From Gaoshiqia sp050178015 (lineage in GTDB: Bacteria > Bacteroidota > Bacteroidia > Bacteroidales > Prolixibacteraceae), in NCBI GenBank assembly GCA_050178015.1, contig JBFXGM010000006.1:114816-178815 (forward strand): 64,000 nt of DNA, written 5' to 3'. A model generated the notes under the pieces. The model was not told where the DNA came from and searched no databases. It was given only the letters and a program-made list of their open reading frames with translations. Positions within the stretch are counted from its first letter, which is position 1, and each line of letters begins with the position of its first letter. This document shows positions 1-9,600 of this stretch, in pieces. The position numbers and the translations under genes were made by a program.

Positions 1-1
1 G

Positions 2-805
2 AAGGACTGGCCAGCCATCATTGGTTATATGGACCAATATCCTGATGGACCGGTTGACCGGGGTAAATGGGGATACGACTACTTGGGCATGTTCCGCACC
101 CAGGCCGACATCGACGCATATGTAGCTGACTACAATATTACAAGTGTATTTAACAACAATGTGGATAACTTGAAACCGGGTATGTTGTATTACCGCGACG
201 TTCGTGGTGAACAAAATGCCGATGGTTCTTATGCGGGTCCTGATGGCATTATCAATGGTAACGATATGATTCAATTATCGAAGAGATCCGGTAATCCGTA
301 TGGATTTTCGCTGAACTTTGGTGGTAACTGGAAAGGTCTGAGCCTGACTGCACAAATTGCAGCTTCATGGGGCGGATTCTCTGAATTACCAGGAACAGCC
401 AAATATGTAAATGAAAAACGTGCTGACTATACCAACGTTCCGGTGTTCTGGAACGACATGTTCTCCCTGCCGGTTTTGGATGCCGATGGTGCTGAAATTC
501 CCGGTACCGGAAACGTGGACGGTAAATATCCGAACATGTACCAGAGCACATTCAACAGCGTAACTTCCAACTTCTGGCAAATCGACTCGTTCAACATGCA
601 CCTGAGAAATGTTACTTTGGGCTACAACTTGCCCAAAAGCTTGCTGAACAGACTGAACATTGGTGGTTGTCGTTTCAGCCTTACGGGGATGAACCTGATC
701 AGCTTCCATAACCCGTACCCGGAGAAATTTATGGACACCTTCAGCAACTACGGTGCTTATCCAACGCTGCGATCAGTAACTTTGGGTGTAAACCTTTCAT
801 TTTAA
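2..805 (+). CDS. SusC/RagA-family TonB-linked outer-membrane transporter, C-terminal fragment
   Basis: The reading frame is open from the first bases of the window, so this is the 3' end of a gene cut by the window edge. About 267 residues remain, forming the last beta strands of a TonB-dependent barrel. Visible signs are the phrase LKPGMLYYRDVRG, an acidic Asp/Gly/Asn patch (DGIINGNDM) usual near the end of SusC proteins, alternating aromatic strands, and a terminal Phe typical of outer-membrane proteins. SusD follows 19 bases later. SusC-type proteins import oligosaccharides held by the SusD lid. The substrate cannot be read from this fragment, but the downstream lyase suggests a pectic glycan. 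Confidence 0.92.
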   Translation, partial: KDWPAIIGYMDQYPDGPVDRGKWGYDYLGMFRTQADIDAYVADYNITSVFNNNVDNLKPGMLYYRDVRGEQNADGSYAGPDGIINGNDMIQLSKRSGNPYGFSLNFGGNWKGLSLTAQIAASWGGFSELPGTAKYVNEKRADYTNVPVFWNDMFSLPVLDADGAEIPGTGNVDGKYPNMYQSTFNSVTSNFWQIDSFNMHLRNVTLGYNLPKSLLNRLNIGGCRFSLTGMNLISFHNPYPEKFMDTFSNYGAYPTLRSVTLGVNLSF

Positions 806-824
806 CCAATAACAGAATATTGCT

Positions 825-2855
825 ATGATACTTAAAAATATTTTTAAGAAAAGTTTATGGGGAATGATGTTGTTGCCCCTGATTACAGGCTGCGACGATG
901 AGTTCCTGGTAGAAAAAAAGGACTTCAGCGGGTTCAACGAAGAGATCTACAGTGATGTGCAGACTGCACAGGCAAAAGTGGATTACGTTTATTATCTCTC
1001 GCTGCCCTCTGGTACATCCGGTGGTTCGGATGATTTCAGCAAATCGACAGAAGAGTTTGTTGGTTCGGCCCATTTCACCCAACTTTCAGAAGTGATGAAA
1101 CCCAATGTGAACGATTATTTTTTCGGAAGTTCAACAGGTGGTACTTATGCCAAAATACGCGAATGCAATATGTTCCTAGATAATATTGATAAAGGGACAT
1201 TGACAGAAGAAGAGAAGACTCCGCTAAAAGCTCAAGTGTATTTTTGGAGGGCCTGGCACTATTTTAATCTGGTGCGTACTTATGGCGGTGTTCCAATCGT
1301 ACTGACAGCCCAGAATGCTATTCTTGGTGAAGGGGATATTACCCAATCCGACCTGGCAATTCAACGGAGTTCAACCGCAAAGAGTATTGAGCAGATCATA
1401 AAAGATCTTGATCTGGCCATTGCCGGTTTGCCCGGATCATGGAACGATTCAAACTGGGGACGCATCACTTCGGGTGCTGCTGCTGCTCTGAAAGGTCGCG
1501 TGCTGTTAACTTATGCCAGTCCGTTGTTCAACCGGAATGATGATGGCGCACGCTGGCAAGCTGCTTACGATGCCAACCTGGCTGCAAAACAGTTGCTCGA
1601 GGCTAATGGCTTTGGATTGGCTGACGGCACCGGTAACCGTGCCGAAAACTGGGAGAAAATTTTCGTAACTCCCAAAACAAGCGAAGCGGTAATTACCGTG
1701 TTGCACAATACGGTTACCACCGATTCTTACAAAAAGAACAATGCCTGGGAACAAAATGCCCGTCCGAAAGAAGCACAGGGTGGTGGCGGTTATGGCGCTA
1801 CAGCCGAAATGGTTGACTTGTTCCCGATGAAAGACGGAAAACGTCCGGGCGAAAGCACCGATTTTACGTACGATCCGTTGAAATTCTACAAAGATCGCGA
1901 TCCGCGTTTCTATCGCACCTTTGCCTTCAATGGTGTGGTTTGGCCGTACAAGCAAGATGCTGCCTACACGGTATGGAGCTACCAATGGTTTAAAGATGAA
2001 GCTGCTTTTAATGCAGGAAAAGAAGGTCAGGGATTTGCCGAATATTCAGGCCGTGTAAATACAGGCGTGTATGTTCGTAAACGCACAAACCCTGCAGCTG
2101 AATTTACCGCTACCGATAAATTTGCCCGTTCGGCCTCACCGTATATCGAAATGCGTTTTGCCGAAGTAGTGCTTAACCTGGCAGAAGCTGCGGTTGGGAT
2201 TGGCAATTTGAATGAAGGGTATGACGGGTTGAAAGCTATCCGCAGCCGCGTGGGCATCCCTGCCGGCGCAGATGGAAACTATGGTATTCCTGCCGGTTTG
2301 GACCGTGATGGTTTGTTCCGTGAAATCCTGTACGAACGTCAGATTGAATTTGCTTACGAAGGCAAACGCTTTGAAGACATGAGAAGATGGATGCTCTGGA
2401 ACGATGATGCTACCATCAATAACAATACCTGCGCTCGTTTAGGTGTTGAACCTTTCAACGGAAAACGTCACCACGGTATTATTTTGGGTATTAAACCGGA
2501 GATTTACCTGAAAAGTTCTTCCGGTTTGTCAAATGACGTCTTCAATCCTGCCAGTCCGAGCTACAATTCAAGCCTGGTAACCCGTGAAGGTATTGCTGTA
2601 AACCCGAATGCTGCTGATGCTGCTTTTGACGCACAGATCGCGTTGTTGGACAACTTCTACGACACCAACCTGGCCCGTATTGAAAACGACCAGTTGGATC
2701 CAACCAGTCCGCGCTTTGAAGTTACTTACCTAAGTAAGTATTACTTCCTTGGTTTGAAAGAAAATGTGATGAAACAATCACCTTACTTGCTTCAGACTAT
2801 TGGCTGGGATGATTACTACGGTAACCCCGGTACCTTTGACCCCTTAGCTGAATAA
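825..2855 (+). CDS. SusD/RagB-family glycan-binding outer-membrane lipoprotein
   Basis: 676 residues. The N terminus is a lipoprotein signal with lipobox LITGC followed by DDE, so it should be lipid-anchored and surface exposed in complex with the upstream SusC. The N-terminal TPR-like part shows AQVYFWRAWHYFNLVRTYGGVP, the usual SusD signature region, at about residues 137-158. The C-terminal half ends with the typical ILYERQIEFAYEGKRFEDMRRW stretch around residues 503-524. At 676 residues it is longer than many SusD proteins (about 500-600). It captures oligosaccharides for SusC. A strong terminator hairpin follows, so the lyase downstream is probably made at a lower level or from its own promoter. 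Confidence 0.95.
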   Translation: MILKNIFKKSLWGMMLLPLITGCDDEFLVEKKDFSGFNEEIYSDVQTAQAKVDYVYYLSLPSGTSGGSDDFSKSTEEFVGSAHFTQLSEVMKPNVNDYFFGSSTGGTYAKIRECNMFLDNIDKGTLTEEEKTPLKAQVYFWRAWHYFNLVRTYGGVPIVLTAQNAILGEGDITQSDLAIQRSSTAKSIEQIIKDLDLAIAGLPGSWNDSNWGRITSGAAAALKGRVLLTYASPLFNRNDDGARWQAAYDANLAAKQLLEANGFGLADGTGNRAENWEKIFVTPKTSEAVITVLHNTVTTDSYKKNNAWEQNARPKEAQGGGGYGATAEMVDLFPMKDGKRPGESTDFTYDPLKFYKDRDPRFYRTFAFNGVVWPYKQDAAYTVWSYQWFKDEAAFNAGKEGQGFAEYSGRVNTGVYVRKRTNPAAEFTATDKFARSASPYIEMRFAEVVLNLAEAAVGIGNLNEGYDGLKAIRSRVGIPAGADGNYGIPAGLDRDGLFREILYERQIEFAYEGKRFEDMRRWMLWNDDATINNNTCARLGVEPFNGKRHHGIILGIKPEIYLKSSSGLSNDVFNPASPSYNSSLVTREGIAVNPNAADAAFDAQIALLDNFYDTNLARIENDQLDPTSPRFEVTYLSKYYFLGLKENVMKQSPYLLQTIGWDDYYGNPGTFDPLAE

Positions 2856-2878
2856 TTTCAGAATAAAAAATCATGGGT

Positions 2879-2909
2879 GATAGCAGGAATTTCCTGCTAT
2901 CGCTTTTTT
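2879..2909 (+). terminator. Rho-independent terminator after susD
   Basis: Ten-base perfect inverted repeat (GATAGCAGGA and TCCTGCTATC) with a three-base loop, followed by a run of six T. It lies between susD and the pectate lyase, inside what otherwise reads as one locus, and could set the ratio of transporter to enzyme transcripts. Confidence 0.85.
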
Positions 2910-2938
2910 AAGAATCACCCATTAACAATTATTAAGAT

Positions 2939-4669
2939 ATGAAGTTTAAAGAGATTACAGGGATTTGTGTTTTGTTGATGCTTGGTGCAATAACAACCGT
3001 TCAGGCACAATATCCAACCATTTCAGACGAAGACAAAAAAGCTTCGCAGGAGTTGATTGACGAAACCTACCGGTTATCGGATATTGCCTGGGAAAAAGCA
3101 CTGCCTATTGTTGAAAAAGAAGCGGCTGAAGGTCGCCCGTACATCCCTTGGGCTGGCCGTCCAAGTGACTTGCCACAGTCCGAAATACCCAGTTTCCCGG
3201 GTGCCGAAGGTGGCGGTATGTACACCTTTGGTGGCCGTGGCGGACAAGTAATTACGGTGACCAGCCTGGCCGATAGCGGTCCTGGCACGCTGCGCGAAGC
3301 TTGCGAAACCGGTGGCGCCCGTATCGTGGTGTTTAATGTTTCGGGTATCATCAAACTCGAACGTCCAATCATTGTTCGTGCTCCTTACGTCACCATTGCC
3401 GGACAAACTGCGCCGGGAGATGGTGTTTGCCTGGCAGGCGAAAGTTTCTGGATCAACACACACGATGTGATTATTCGTCACATGCGTTTCCGCCGTGGCG
3501 ACACCTGGGTGGGCCGTCGCGACGATGCGATTGGCGGAAACCCTGTGGGCAACATCATGATCGACCACGTTTCGGCAAGCTGGGGTCTGGACGAAAACAT
3601 GTCGATTTACCGCCACATGTGGAATGAAGGAACCGGAAAAGCCGACCTCAAATTGCCAACGGTGAATATTACCATCCAGAATTCCATCTTCTCCGAAGCC
3701 CTGGATACCTGGAACCACTCGTTTGGCAGTACTCTTGGCGGCGAAAATTGCTCGTTCATCCGTAACCTGTGGGCCAACAACACGGGCCGCAACCCGTCGA
3801 TCGGCTGGAACGGTACTTTCAACTTTGTGAATAACGTCGTGTTTAACTGGATGCACCGTTCGGTAGATGGCGGCGACTACACAGCCAAATACAACATCAT
3901 CAATAACTACTTCAAGCCTGGTCCGGTTACTCGGGTTGACCGTCCGGTCGGATACCGTATCCTGAAACCCGAATCGGGACGCAGTACCCTGAAAGAACGG
4001 GTTTACGGAAAAGCTTATGTACACGGAAACATTGTTGAAGGAAATGAACGGGTAACCAAAGACAACTGGGCGGGTGGTATCCAGCTCGAAGACCAACAGG
4101 ACCCCGATAACCGTTATGCCGAAACCTTGCTGGCCGACAGCCTGGGCGCTTACAAAGAAATGGTTTACTGGCACCGTCCGTTCGATATGCCGTACCTGAC
4201 CATTATGCCAACTACCGATGCTTTCGGTTACGTGTTGGATAATGCCGGCGCCACCCTGCCGCGCCGCGACCCGGTTGACCAGCGTATTTCACGCGTTGTA
4301 AAAACCGGTGTGGTTGAATACGAGAAGAAAGTTAGCACGAAGGATGTGCCTAAGTTTAAACATCGTCGTTTGCCGGAAGATTCTTACAAAATGGGAATTA
4401 TTACGGATGTTTCGCAAGTGGGTGGTTATCCTGAATATCAAGGGACACCTTACGTGGACACCGATAAAGATGGGATGCCTGACGCATGGGAAAAGCAATT
4501 CGGCCTGAATCCGAACGATCCGTCGGATGCCAATGGCGACCTGAACGGCGACGGATATACCAACATTGAAAAATACATCAATGGTATTGATCCGCGTATC
4601 CGTATCAACTGGCAAGACCTGAGAAACAACTACGACACGCTGAAAGACAAAAAAGACGGTCTGTTGTAG
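2939..4669 (+). CDS. Secreted pectate lyase, polysaccharide lyase family 1 type
   Basis: 576 residues with a signal peptide ending near TVQAQ. The mature part begins with FPGAEGGG, then a right-handed parallel beta-helix: SLADSGPGTLREAC, IVVFNVSGIIKL, VTIAGQTAPGDGV and IIRHMRFRRGD are hallmarks of PL1-type pectate lyases in Bacteroidota. Residues about 507-541 form a calcium-binding Asp-rich stretch (DTDKDGMPDAW, then NGDLNGDGY) of thrombospondin type 3/dockerin style. It should cleave polygalacturonan by beta-elimination, giving 4,5-unsaturated products. The GH88/GH105 hydrolase at 22-23.4 kb could process such products. Exact PL1 subfamily and polymer (homogalacturonan or rhamnogalacturonan) cannot be decided by eye. 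Confidence 0.88.
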   Translation: MKFKEITGICVLLMLGAITTVQAQYPTISDEDKKASQELIDETYRLSDIAWEKALPIVEKEAAEGRPYIPWAGRPSDLPQSEIPSFPGAEGGGMYTFGGRGGQVITVTSLADSGPGTLREACETGGARIVVFNVSGIIKLERPIIVRAPYVTIAGQTAPGDGVCLAGESFWINTHDVIIRHMRFRRGDTWVGRRDDAIGGNPVGNIMIDHVSASWGLDENMSIYRHMWNEGTGKADLKLPTVNITIQNSIFSEALDTWNHSFGSTLGGENCSFIRNLWANNTGRNPSIGWNGTFNFVNNVVFNWMHRSVDGGDYTAKYNIINNYFKPGPVTRVDRPVGYRILKPESGRSTLKERVYGKAYVHGNIVEGNERVTKDNWAGGIQLEDQQDPDNRYAETLLADSLGAYKEMVYWHRPFDMPYLTIMPTTDAFGYVLDNAGATLPRRDPVDQRISRVVKTGVVEYEKKVSTKDVPKFKHRRLPEDSYKMGIITDVSQVGGYPEYQGTPYVDTDKDGMPDAWEKQFGLNPNDPSDANGDLNGDGYTNIEKYINGIDPRIRINWQDLRNNYDTLKDKKDGLL

Positions 4670-4718
4670 AATTAGTTTGATAGTTTGAAAATGGGGGAGA
4701 CTAAAAACTTACAGAAAG

Positions 4719-4798
4719 GGTCATTCTGAATTTATTTCAGAATCTTCAATCTTATCTGGAAACCCGGCGTAGGTCCTGAAACAATTTCAGGATGACGG
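4719..4798 (+). repeat. Dispersed intergenic repeat, family D, copy 1
   Basis: Contains TTCTGAATTTATTTCAGAA, an inverted repeat, followed about 30 bases later by CCTGAAACAATTTCAGGATGAC, a second inverted repeat. The same arrangement recurs at 47894-47973. It fills most of the 262-base gap between the lyase and the next gene. It looks like a short non-coding REP-like element. Confidence 0.7.
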
Positions 4799-4931
4799 TT
4801 CAAAACCTTTTTAGCCTCCCTCTTTTTTTAGAACCAACGATAGTCAACACCCATAAAGGATGATTGATCAGGCAGATTGTCCTATGAAAATTTGTCTGAA
4901 AAGCCAATAAAACAATACCTGATTTCAGAAA

Positions 4932-5840
4932 ATGAAAATGTTTCGAAGAAAAAAAATATATCCGGCGGTTCTTTTTGCCCTAACTCTTGTTTTGCTAATG
5001 GTCTCGAATGAATTAGCGGCAACTCAGGTAAAAAAGAAAAACGCTCAGCCATACAAGATCGGTGTGGTGGACCTGATGATCCTGAAACGGCAAAAAATCA
5101 GCGCTTTCCCGTTGGCTAAAGAGCTGGGCGCCGATGGGGTGGAAGTGGACATGGGCGGATTGGGAAACCGTCCGACTTTTGCCAACAAACTGGTCGATCC
5201 GGTGGTGCGCAAAGCGTATCTGGACACAGTAAGTGCTTTGGGGCTCGAAATCAGCTCGCTGGCCATGACCGGCTTTTACTCGCAGTCGTTCCCTACCCGC
5301 GAAGGGGTTGACCTTACCGTACAGGACTGCATCAATACGATGGTGCTGATGGGCGTGGAAGTGGGCTTTTTGCCCATGGGGGTGGAAGGCGATTTGCAAA
5401 AATATCCCGAACGGCGCGAAGCCATTGTTGAGCGGCTGAAGGTGGTCGCTGAAAAAGCCGAAGCTGCCGGTGTGGTCATCGCCATTGAAACCGACCTGGA
5501 TGCCGTAGGAGAAGTGAAATTGCTGGAAGATGTTGGCTCTCCGGCAATCAAGATCAGTTTCAATTTTTCGAATCCTTTGTCAGCCGGGCGCGACCTTTAC
5601 CGTGAGCTCGAAATTTTAGGAAAGGATCGGATTGCCCAGATCCATTGCACCAATAAAGATGGGGTTTGGCTGCAAAACGATCCGCAAATCGATATGAAGA
5701 AAGTGAAGAAAGTGCTGGATAAAATGGGATGGAGCGGCTGGTTGCTGGTTGAGCGTTCGCGCGACGCCAATAATCCGCACGATGTACGCGGGAATTTCGG
5801 GGCCAATGTGGCCTATCTAAAATCAATTTTTCAGAAATAG
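4932..5840 (+). CDS. Exported sugar phosphate isomerase/epimerase-like TIM barrel protein
   Basis: 302 residues. An N-terminal hydrophobic segment (FALTLVLLMVSNELAAT) suggests export to the periplasm. The rest is a xylose isomerase-like TIM barrel (AP endonuclease 2 superfamily): KIGVVDLMI at the first strand, GADGVEVDMGG, IAIETDL, IAQIHCTNKDG and WLLVERSRD. The Glu of IAIETDL, the His of QIHCTN and the Glu of LLVERS fit three of four usual metal ligands. The place where family members often have Asp reads SFNFSN, so the fourth ligand may be replaced. It lies 12 bases before the DUF3826-like gene and is probably co-transcribed with it. The reaction is unknown; a role on pectin-derived sugars is inferred from position. 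Confidence 0.8.
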   Translation: MKMFRRKKIYPAVLFALTLVLLMVSNELAATQVKKKNAQPYKIGVVDLMILKRQKISAFPLAKELGADGVEVDMGGLGNRPTFANKLVDPVVRKAYLDTVSALGLEISSLAMTGFYSQSFPTREGVDLTVQDCINTMVLMGVEVGFLPMGVEGDLQKYPERREAIVERLKVVAEKAEAAGVVIAIETDLDAVGEVKLLEDVGSPAIKISFNFSNPLSAGRDLYRELEILGKDRIAQIHCTNKDGVWLQNDPQIDMKKVKKVLDKMGWSGWLLVERSRDANNPHDVRGNFGANVAYLKSIFQK

Positions 5841-5852
5841 TAAAAAATCAAA

Positions 5853-6527
5853 ATGATGAACAAAATAGCTTTAACTACAATCGTTTTTTTCTTGTTGACA
5901 GTGGGCCTGGCGAGCGCGCAGAAGGTTTCAACGAAAAAACATGCCGACGAAGCTTACTGGGAAGTGGTAAGCAAGCGGGCCGAAAAGATCGTCAACGACT
6001 TAAATGTTCAGGATGAAGCCAAATTCGGCCGGGTACGTGACCTGATTGCCCAGCAATATTACGATTTGAATGGTATTCACGATGGGGCGAAAGCGGCCAA
6101 AGAACAAGTAAAAAAGGAAAGTCACAACAAGGAGGCTGCCACCGCCAAAGTGGAAAAAATTCAAAAAAAGGCAGATAAAGATCTGGCCAAATTGCACAAG
6201 CAATACCTGAAAAACCTGTCCAAAGAGCTGAACAGCGAACAAATTGAAGGCGTAAAAAATGGCATGACTTACGGGGTTCTTCCCATTACATACGGTGGAT
6301 ACCAGGAGATGATTCCCCACCTGACGCAGGAGGAAAAGCAGCAAATTTATGACTGGTTGGTGGAAGCCCGTGAACATGCTATGGATGCGGGTTCTTCCGA
6401 CGAAAAGCACGGCTGGTTCGGAAAGTACAAAGGCCGGATCAACAATTACTTGTCGGGTCGCGGGTACGACCTGAAAACCTTGAGTAAAGAATGGGAAGAA
6501 AGGGTTCGCGAAGCAAAGAAAAAATAA
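5853..6527 (+). CDS. Secreted DUF3826-like protein of a pectin locus
   Basis: 224 residues with a signal peptide ending near LASAQK. The body is highly charged and helical, with KKHADEAYWEVVSKRAEKIV at the start, a Lys-rich middle, then NGMTYGVLPITYGGYQEMIP and YDWLVEAREHAMDAGSSDEKHGWFGKYKGR. This pattern matches proteins I recall as DUF3826, found beside pectate lyases in Bacteroidota PULs. No enzymatic motif is visible. It starts 12 bases after the exported isomerase-like gene, so the two are likely one unit. It may bind a product or assist an enzyme; that is a guess. Confidence 0.75.
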   Translation: MMNKIALTTIVFFLLTVGLASAQKVSTKKHADEAYWEVVSKRAEKIVNDLNVQDEAKFGRVRDLIAQQYYDLNGIHDGAKAAKEQVKKESHNKEAATAKVEKIQKKADKDLAKLHKQYLKNLSKELNSEQIEGVKNGMTYGVLPITYGGYQEMIPHLTQEEKQQIYDWLVEAREHAMDAGSSDEKHGWFGKYKGRINNYLSGRGYDLKTLSKEWEERVREAKKK

Positions 6528-6604
6528 ACGCAGAACTGAGATCTTTGGATTGAAATGGACATTGTTGTGCATTCAATCGTACAACCGATAAAAAAATACT
6601 GTTT

Positions 6605-9600
6605 ATGAATCATTCGTTCAAAAACAAAAACATCAGCAAAACCTTCGCATGGAAAAACCAGGCGAAGGTTTTGTCGTTTTTTCTGCTGTTGCAAGGTTTT
6701 GCCTTGATCGTTCAGGCACAGCAACCAGTTGTTAAACCATTGAAAATTGCGGGTGGCGAAGTGGCCAGTGTGCCCGATTCGCTGGGCAACCGGATACCCG
6801 ATTTTTCATATGCGGGATACCAGGCCGGCGAGAAGGCCATCCCAAATGTGCCGGTGAAAGTGCTTGTTCCGGTGCGGGAAGGCGATGCCACGGCAGCCAT
6901 CCAGTCGGCCATAAACTATGTGGCCACTTTGCCGATCGATGGCAATGGTTTCCGCGGGGCGGTATTGCTCGGTCGTGGAACACATAACGTTTTTGGAAGT
7001 CTCACTATCCCGGCCTCGGGCATCGTTTTGCGCGGTTCCGGGCAGGGCGAAAGCGGAACAGTTTTGCTCGGCGCCGGGACTGATCGACAAACGTTGATAC
7101 AAATACTTGGGGCTGACAACCGCCGCGAGGAAAAGCCACTTGAAATAACCGATGCATACGTGCCGGTAGGCGCCTTTTCTTTATCAATAGAAAATGGACA
7201 CTCACTTAAAGCGGGTGATCGGGTAATGGTTTGGCGGCCTGCCACCAACGAGTGGATCGAAACCTTGGGAATGAAGGAGTTTGGCGGCGAAACCGGTTGG
7301 CTGGGCTGGCGCGAAGGAGACCAGGATATCCGCTGGGACCGTACGGTGGTTTCGGTGGATGGAAACCGGGTGACCATAGATGCTCCGATTACGACTGCGC
7401 TCGATCAGCAAATGGGCGGTGGCAAGCTGGTGCGTTACCAATGGCCCGGACGGATTAGTCAGTTGGGCATTGAAAATATGACCCTGCGCTCGGTGTACGA
7501 TCCGGAAAACCCGAAGGATGAAAACCATCGCTGGATGGCCATCACCATGGGAAATGTGTGTGACGCCTGGGTTCGGCAGGTTACTTTTGAGCATTTTGCC
7601 GGTTCGGCGGTAGCGGTTTACGAGAGCGCCCGCCGTGTTACGGTAGAGGATTGCCAATCGTTGAACCCGGTGTCCGAGATTGGGGGACAGCGTCGATACA
7701 CTTTTTTTGTAACCGGCACCCAAACCTTGGTACAGCGTTGTTATGCCCAATTTGGCTACCACGATTTTGCTGTCGGCGCCTGCGCTGCCGGGCCAATTGC
7801 TTTTGTACAGTGCGAATCGCATTTGCCGCATCAGTACAGCGGTACCATCGATAACTGGGCATCGGGCGTGTTGCTGGATGTTGTGAATGTTGACGGCCAT
7901 GCCCTGGGTTTCCCCAATCGTGGGCCCGAAGGGCGCGGCGCGGGCTGGACCGGCGCCAACAGCATGATGTGGCAGTGTTCGGCAGCCCGCATGGACAACC
8001 CGGCGCCTTCGGGGGCCATGAACTGGGCTTATGGCGCCTGGGCGTTGTTCAACGGAAATGGTTTTTGGGAAAGCCCCAACAGCCACGTCAATCCGCGCAG
8101 CCTTTACTATGCTCAGCTGCAAAGCCGTTTAAAGGCCGACCTGTCTGACCGTGCGCGTTTGCTGCTAGTAGAAACCAACGCCACCAGCAGTCCAACCGTG
8201 GAGCAGGCCGCAGAACTGACTGTGCTTTCGCGTCAACCGGCAACCACTTTGCAGGAATGGATTGCCCGTGCTCCCGAGGTCAATCCCATTTCTGCTGAAT
8301 TTTCAGGGATAAAAACGATTGATGAGGTTGGTATTCAGCAAGAAAAAGAACAAGCTTTTGGGGTGCCGATGGCCCTGAAAAATGGTTGGTTAGTTCGAGG
8401 AAACCATGTTCTGACAGGTTTCCGCCAATCCGTTCCCTGGTGGAGTGGCAATATTCGTCCGAAGGGTTTAGCAGGCGCGAAGCCGGCGATAACCCGTTAT
8501 GTTCCGGGACGGACAGGAACGGGTTATACGGATGATCTGGACCAGCTCACCGATACCATGCTGAAGAATAATCTGATTGGCATGGAGCAAAATTATGCTC
8601 TGTGGTACGAGCGCCGCCGCGACGATCACGAACGTGTCCGCCGGATGGATGGCGATGTATGGGCACCTTTTTATGAATTGCCTTTTGCCCGCACCGGACA
8701 AGGCCTTGCCTGGGATGGGTTGAGCAAATACGACCTGACCCGTTATAATCCCTGGTATTGGATGCGGTTGAAGCAGTTTGCCAATCTGGCCGATCAGAAA
8801 GGGCTGGTGCTGGTACATCAAAATTATTTTCAGCACAACATTCTGGAGGCAGGCGCCCATTGGGCCGATTCGCCCTGGCGCCCGGCCAATAACATCAACA
8901 ACACGGGCTTTCCGGAGCCACCGCCGTATGCCGGTGATAAACGTATTTTTATGGATGAACATTTTTACGATGTGACCCACCCGGTTCGGCGGGAACTGCA
9001 CCGGGCGTTTATTCGTCAATGTTTGGAAAACTTCCGGGGAAACACCGGCGTCATTCAGCTAACCAGCGAAGAATACACCGGCCCGCTGCATTTCGTTGAG
9101 TTTTGGCTGGATGTGATTGGCGAATGGGAAGCCGAAACCGGCGAGAACGTTATGGCAGGCTTGAGCGCCACCAAAGATGTGCAGGATGCAATACTAGCCG
9201 ACCCGGTCCGCTCCAAAGTAGTGGATGTGATCGATATTCGCTATTGGGCGTATCGGGCCGACAGCAGTTTGTACGCTCCCAAAGGAGGCCAGCATTTGGC
9301 GCCGCGCCAGCATGCCCGGCAGGTGAAAACAGGCAAACGTTCGTTTGAGCAGGTTTACCGGGCTGTGAGCGAATACCGGTTGGCCCACCCCGAAAAGGCC
9401 GTGATGTATTCCGAAGGGCAGTACACTGCTTTTAGCTGGGCGGTATTTATGGCTGGCGGGTCATTGGCTCCCATCCCCCAGGTTGAGGACGAAGATTTTC
9501 TGGGAAGTGCATCTGCAATGCATCCTGTTGAAAATAATGAGCCCGGCGTTTATGCTCTGCAAAGCGATAGTGGCGAGATGATCATCTACCTGGAATCGGG

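Noticed and set aside
3074..4174. Long open frame on the minus strand across the pectate lyase
   Set aside because: It lies wholly antisense to a gene with clear family motifs and signal peptide; it has no recognisable domain and reflects codon bias of the real gene.
7202..8122. 306-codon minus-strand frame inside the large beta-helix protein gene
   Set aside because: Antisense to a continuous 1054-codon gene, no signal or domain seen.
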